The notes beneath the pieces were generated by a model that saw only the letters and a program-made list of their open reading frames with translations, ran no database searches and was not told the DNA's origin. Shown here in pieces: positions 6,694 to 9,069 of a stretch of DNA of 9,069 nucleotides. Location: positions 1 through 9,069 of the forward strand of contig CAZYKR010000184.1 of assembly GCA_964648005.1 (NCBI GenBank). The letters run 5' to 3'. The stretch comes from JAGQTE01 sp964648005 (GTDB lineage: Bacteria > Actinomycetota > Acidimicrobiia > Acidimicrobiales > Acidimicrobilacustridaceae). Numbering within the stretch: position 1 is the first letter of the stretch; each line of letters opens with the position of its first letter. The translations under genes were made by a program, and so were the position numbers.

Positions 6694-7074
6694 TCAGGTG
6701 GTCAGCGCCTCGATGGCGGCCGTGAGCTTGGTCGCGGCCTCGGCGGCGAGCTCGGCGAAGGCGGCCTCGGGCATCAAGGCGCGGGGGTCGACGACGGCGA
6801 CGTGCGTGCCGCCGCCGTCGGTCGATTCGAGGGTGACGTTGCACGGCAGGACGAGCGCGGCAGTCGGGTCGAGCGCCAGGGCGCGATGGGCGAAGCCGGG
6901 GTTGCAGGCGCCGAGGATCTTGAGCGGCGGGCGGTCGATGTCCAGCTTCGCTTTGAACGTGGCGGCGACGTCGATCTCGGTCAGCACGCCGAAGCCCTGC
7001 TCGGCCAGCGCGGCGCGCACGACGGCCTCGGCTTCGTCGTAGGGGAGTGGGATGGTCGTCGCGATGGCCTGCAT
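6694..7074 (-). CDS. DUF302 family protein
   Basis: A 126-residue protein covering the whole DUF302 domain. Diagnostic features are the opening IPLPYDEAEAVVRAALAEQG, the conserved GACNPGFAHRAL (Cys57-Asn58-Pro59) and LVLPCNVTL (Cys78), then VAVVDPRALM. No signal peptide or membrane helix is seen, so it should be cytoplasmic. The biochemical role of DUF302 is not established. Family members commonly sit beside rhodaneses, thioredoxin-like proteins and sulfur- or metal-response genes, and the two conserved cysteines suggest a sulfur, redox or metal role (inference). ATG 7074-7072 is preceded by GAGGAG (complement of 7082-7087) at 7 nt. A TATGTT -10 (complement of 7114-7119) overlaps the palindromic operator at 7118-7131, so repressor binding there would block this promoter. 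It is divergent from the rhodanese gene. Confidence 0.92.
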   Translation of the reverse strand: MQAIATTIPLPYDEAEAVVRAALAEQGFGVLTEIDVAATFKAKLDIDRPPLKILGACNPGFAHRALALDPTAALVLPCNVTLESTDGGGTHVAVVDPRALMPEAAFAELAAEAATKLTAAIEALTT

Positions 7075-7107
7075 GACTGGACTCCTCGGTGTGTGGTGGG
7101 CTGCCCT

Positions 7108-7148
7108 GGCGGTAACATACCCCTAGGGGTACATGTTCCGGAACCGCC
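7108..7148. promoter_or_regulatory. CsoR/CstR-type operator shared by DUF302 and rhodanese
   Basis: TACCCCTAGGGGTA at 7118-7131 is a perfect 14-bp palindrome in the 119-bp space between two divergent genes. Its TACCC...GGGTA shape, C-tract then G-tract with flanking TA, matches the operators of the CsoR family as I know them (copper-sensing CsoR, persulfide-sensing CstR). A TAACAT (7113-7118, + strand) and a TATGTT (7119-7114, - strand) overlap its left edge as possible -10 elements. A second perfect palindrome, GTTCCGGAAC, lies at 7135-7144. The C/G tract, location between promoters, and sulfur-linked neighbours together support the call. No CsoR-family gene is encoded in the window, so the regulator would act from elsewhere. 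Confidence 0.72.
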
Positions 7149-7193
7149 GGACGTGCCGGAGTGCCGAGGGTCTCGGCGGATGGAGAGGTCATC

Positions 7194-7604
7194 ATGGGCG
7201 TGTTCGGTTCGCTGTTCGGATCCTCGATGCGATCGGTCGATCCCGACGGCGCCCAGGAGTTGTTGCGTGGTGGTGCCCTCCTCGTCGACGTGCGTGAGCG
7301 CTCCGAGTGGGACGGCGGTCATGCGCCGAAGGCGAAACACCATCCGTTGGGCGGCCTGCGCACCTCGATGAGCGACCTGCCGCTCGACCGGACGCTGGTT
7401 GTCGTGTGTCGTTCGGGGAACCGGTCGACGCGTGCGACCAAGATGCTGACGAAGGCCGGCTACGACGCGGTCAACCTGACCGGGGGGATGATGGCGTGGC
7501 AGGCCGCCGGTCAGCCGGTGGTCTCGGCTCGTGGCAGGGGTGCGAAGCGCTCGGGCGGCGCCAAGCGGACCAACGGGAGCGGCCGTTCGGGTTCTCGCCG
7601 CTGA
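7194..7604 (+). CDS. Single-domain rhodanese-like sulfurtransferase
   Basis: A 136-residue protein with one rhodanese domain, expected to carry sulfane sulfur as a cysteine persulfide in the cytoplasm. The family landmarks are LLVDVRERSEWDGGHAPKA (about 29-47), LPLDRTLVVVCRSGNRST with catalytic Cys72 in a six-residue CRSGNR loop, and AVNLTGGMMAWQAAGQPV near the domain end. The last 25 or so residues are a basic Gly/Ser/Arg/Lys-rich tail that most single-domain rhodaneses lack; it could be an unstructured nucleic-acid or partner contact, or just drift. ATG 7194 is preferred over GTG 7161, because GGAGAGG (7182-7188) lies just upstream and the extra 11 residues of the longer form carry no conserved sequence. 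It is transcribed divergently from DUF302 across the CsoR-type operator, which suggests joint control in response to reactive sulfur or copper. Confidence 0.93.
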   Translation: MGVFGSLFGSSMRSVDPDGAQELLRGGALLVDVRERSEWDGGHAPKAKHHPLGGLRTSMSDLPLDRTLVVVCRSGNRSTRATKMLTKAGYDAVNLTGGMMAWQAAGQPVVSARGRGAKRSGGAKRTNGSGRSGSRR

Positions 7605-7697
7605 TTCGGCTCGATGCTCAGGGCTTCTCCGTGCCTCCAACAATTTTCAGTGGTTGATGGGTTGTGTGGTGCTGGTGATGGTGCCAGCATAGAACAC
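7605..7697. other. Intergenic spacer with hairpin before the HNH gene
   Basis: A 93-bp spacer with locally lower GC (CAACAATTTTCAG at 7638-7650), unusual for this window. TGCTGG (7670-7675) pairs with CCAGCA (7684-7689) around an 8-nt loop, ending 8 nt before ATG 7698. No Shine-Dalgarno sequence precedes that ATG. The lower GC may contain the promoter of the HNH gene or mark the edge of an inserted unit. No rhodanese terminator with a clear stem and U-tract is seen. Confidence 0.4.
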
Positions 7698-9069
7698 ATG
7701 TTCGAGGGTCGGTTGTTGGGTGAGGCGTCGGTGCGGGAGTTGCGCTTGGCGTTGGTGGTGGCCACGACCGAGCTCGAGGCGGAGCGGGTGTCGGGTGTGG
7801 ACGCGGCGGGGTTGGTGGAGGACTTCGCCCGTCTGGAGGCGATCGCGCACGGCGGGTTGGTGTTGGTGGCGGAGCGGGCAGCGGCGTCGGGTGCGTGGCG
7901 CGACGGTGGGCATCGCAGTCCGGCGCATTGGTTGGCGTCGGTGGCGGGGGTGACGTTGGGGTTGGCGCAGCGGATCTTGGGGACCTCGGGGCGCATGGCG
8001 TCGCAGCCGCGCACGCGCGAAGCGGCGCGGCGGGGGGATCTGCCGCGTGACACGGTCCATGACGTGTCCGAGGCGGCCGAGGCCGATCCGGGTGCGGAGA
8101 ACGAGTTGGTGGACACGGCCCAGCGTGATTCGGTGCGTTCCACGCGGGATCGGTGCAAGCAGACCAAGGCGAACGCGCTGTCGGATGCGGAGCGGGCGCG
8201 CCAGGCGCGCCGGAACCGGTTTGTGCGGCGCCGGTCGCATCCTGATGGGTCGGCGGGGTTCGAGTATCAGGCGCCCGGTGTCGACGCGGCGGAGGTGTTG
8301 GCGGCGATCGAGCATTTCCAACGGGAGATCTTCGAGCGGGCACGGCGGGCGGGGGAGCGGACCGATTCGTTCGAGAACCATGCCGCCGACGCCTTGTTGG
8401 CCATCGCCCGCGCCGCCATGGCACCCCCCGCACCCCCCGAACCACCCGAAGCGCCCGGCGGGTCCGGCGAGTCCGAACCGCCCGACGAGTCCGGCGAGGC
8501 CGGTGGGTCCGGTGGGTCCGGTGGGGCGGGCGGGAATCGTCGTGCGCGACGTGCTCGTGCCAGACGTGGCGGGCGAGGTGGCCGGCGGGCGGTGCGGCCG
8601 ACGGTGTTGGTGCGGGTGGATCACGCGGCGTTGGTGCGTGGCGCCGCCGAGGGCGGCGAGGTGTGTGAGATCGCCGGGGTTGGTCCGGTGCCGGTGGCGA
8701 TGGTGCGTGAGCTGCTCGACGACGCGCTCGTGCGGGTCGTGGTCACCAAAGGCGTCGACGTCGTCTCGGTGGCCCATCACGGACGGGCCCCCAACGCCCA
8801 CCAGCGCAGCGCGCTGGCGTGGATGCACAGCCGCTGCTCGGTGCAGGGCTGCGACAACGCCGTGTTCATCGAGGTCGACCACCGCACCCCGTGGCGCGAT
8901 GACCCCGTCACCGCCTTCGCCAACCTCGACCCGCTCTGCTCACACCACCACTACCTCAAAGAACGCGGCTGGCACCTCGCCCCCGGCACCGGCAGACGCC
9001 CCATGCTGCCCCCCGACATCCCAACCCCCACCACCCGCCACAACGGCGCACCCACCACGCCCAAACCCT
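7698..9069 (+). CDS. DUF222/HNH endonuclease ('13E12 repeat' type), 3' end beyond the window
   Basis: An open frame runs from ATG 7698 to the last base with no stop, giving 457 residues of an incomplete protein. The N-terminal part (about 1-230) is helical with the DUF222 pattern: LRLALVVATTELEAERVSG, then HRSPAHWLASVAGVTLG, then the AAEADPGAENELVDTAQ region. A Pro/Glu- then Gly/Ser-rich linker (about 238-277) is followed by an Arg-rich stretch (about 278-300). The C-terminal HNH nuclease domain has zinc-type Cys380 and Cys385, EVDHRTPW with Asp394-His395, Asn409, and LCSHHHYLK with Cys414 and His416-418. All expected catalytic and zinc positions are intact. This family is abundant and often multicopy in actinobacteria; its role is unsettled, with DNA cleavage and a mobile or repeat-like origin both proposed. 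ATG 7698 lacks a ribosome site, but the family start (short lead before the first helix) fits. Leucine codon use changes sharply near 8700. Confidence 0.92.
   Translation, partial: MFEGRLLGEASVRELRLALVVATTELEAERVSGVDAAGLVEDFARLEAIAHGGLVLVAERAAASGAWRDGGHRSPAHWLASVAGVTLGLAQRILGTSGRMASQPRTREAARRGDLPRDTVHDVSEAAEADPGAENELVDTAQRDSVRSTRDRCKQTKANALSDAERARQARRNRFVRRRSHPDGSAGFEYQAPGVDAAEVLAAIEHFQREIFERARRAGERTDSFENHAADALLAIARAAMAPPAPPEPPEAPGGSGESEPPDESGEAGGSGGSGGAGGNRRARRARARRGGRGGRRAVRPTVLVRVDHAALVRGAAEGGEVCEIAGVGPVPVAMVRELLDDALVRVVVTKGVDVVSVAHHGRAPNAHQRSALAWMHSRCSVQGCDNAVFIEVDHRTPWRDDPVTAFANLDPLCSHHHYLKERGWHLAPGTGRRPMLPPDIPTPTTRHNGAPTTPKP
8502..8534 (+). repeat. Tandem 9-mer repeat and G-quadruplex-like tract in the linker
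   Basis: GGTGGGTCC occurs at 8502-8510 and 8511-8519, followed by the degenerate copy GGTGGGGCG at 8520-8528. It encodes the Gly-Gly-Ser repeats of the linker. Five G-runs of three or more between 8505 and 8534, with loops of 6, 6, 1 and 1 nt, fit a classical G-quadruplex pattern on the + strand. The repeat unit is in frame (9 nt), so copy-number change would alter linker length without a frameshift. Confidence 0.6.

Noticed and set aside
7161..7193. Upstream GTG start for the rhodanese
   Set aside because: No ribosome site before it, while GGAGAGG precedes ATG 7194; the extra residues are not conserved rhodanese sequence.
8415..8535. Possible CRISPR or intergenic repeat array
   Set aside because: Units are 9 nt, in frame, without spacers, and encode a protein linker.
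7647..8882. - strand open frame (411 residues) with Gly-Pro-Thr repeats
   Set aside because: Antisense shadow of the DUF222/HNH gene; the collagen-like repeats only mirror the Gly/Ser/Pro-rich linker.
7698..9069. Complete insertion sequence or homing endonuclease element
   Set aside because: No terminal inverted repeats, target duplication or intron/intein boundaries are visible, and the 3' end lies outside the window.

Overview
The window is about 70% GC, with G/C at nearly every third codon position, TAnnnT-like -10 elements and GTG as well as ATG starts. Together with the gene families present (ChoD-type GMC oxidoreductase, two-half ABC-2 exporter permease, DUF222/HNH '13E12-type' protein), this suggests a high-GC actinobacterium, perhaps an acidimicrobial or related environmental lineage; the exact class is inference. 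A run of exactly ten Ns at 4471-4480 shows that this is a scaffolded draft or metagenome assembly.

Layout. (1) 1-126 is a short leader with an inverted repeat and a possible promoter. (2) 127-4458 is a co-directional + strand block: a ChoD-like FAD-dependent GMC oxidoreductase carrying a four-cysteine ferredoxin-like motif, an ABC ATPase, and a 12-TM permease whose GTG start overlaps the ATPase stop by 4 nt. (3) 4459-4517 is the convergent junction, holding the N gap and GC-rich hairpin arms. (4) 4518-4943 (-) is a small four-helix membrane protein, divergent from (5) 5083-6651 (+), a free-standing acyl-CoA carboxylase carboxyltransferase. (6) 6694-7604 is a compact divergent pair, DUF302 (-) and single-domain rhodanese (+), around a perfect 14-bp palindrome that looks like a CsoR/CstR-family operator. 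(7) 7698 to the window end is a DUF222/HNH endonuclease gene, open at its 3' end, with an abrupt change in codon usage along its length.

How the genes relate. The ATPase and permease form one exporter, and the sterol-oxidase-like flavoenzyme may share its transcript. The DUF302/rhodanese pair looks like a sulfur- or copper-stress module under a CsoR-family regulator encoded elsewhere; it is the most interesting regulatory unit here. The carboxyltransferase lacks its biotin carboxylase partner locally. The HNH gene belongs to a family that is often multicopy in actinobacteria and may be a recombinational mosaic. No tRNA, rRNA, CRISPR array, insertion sequence or phage structure was seen.
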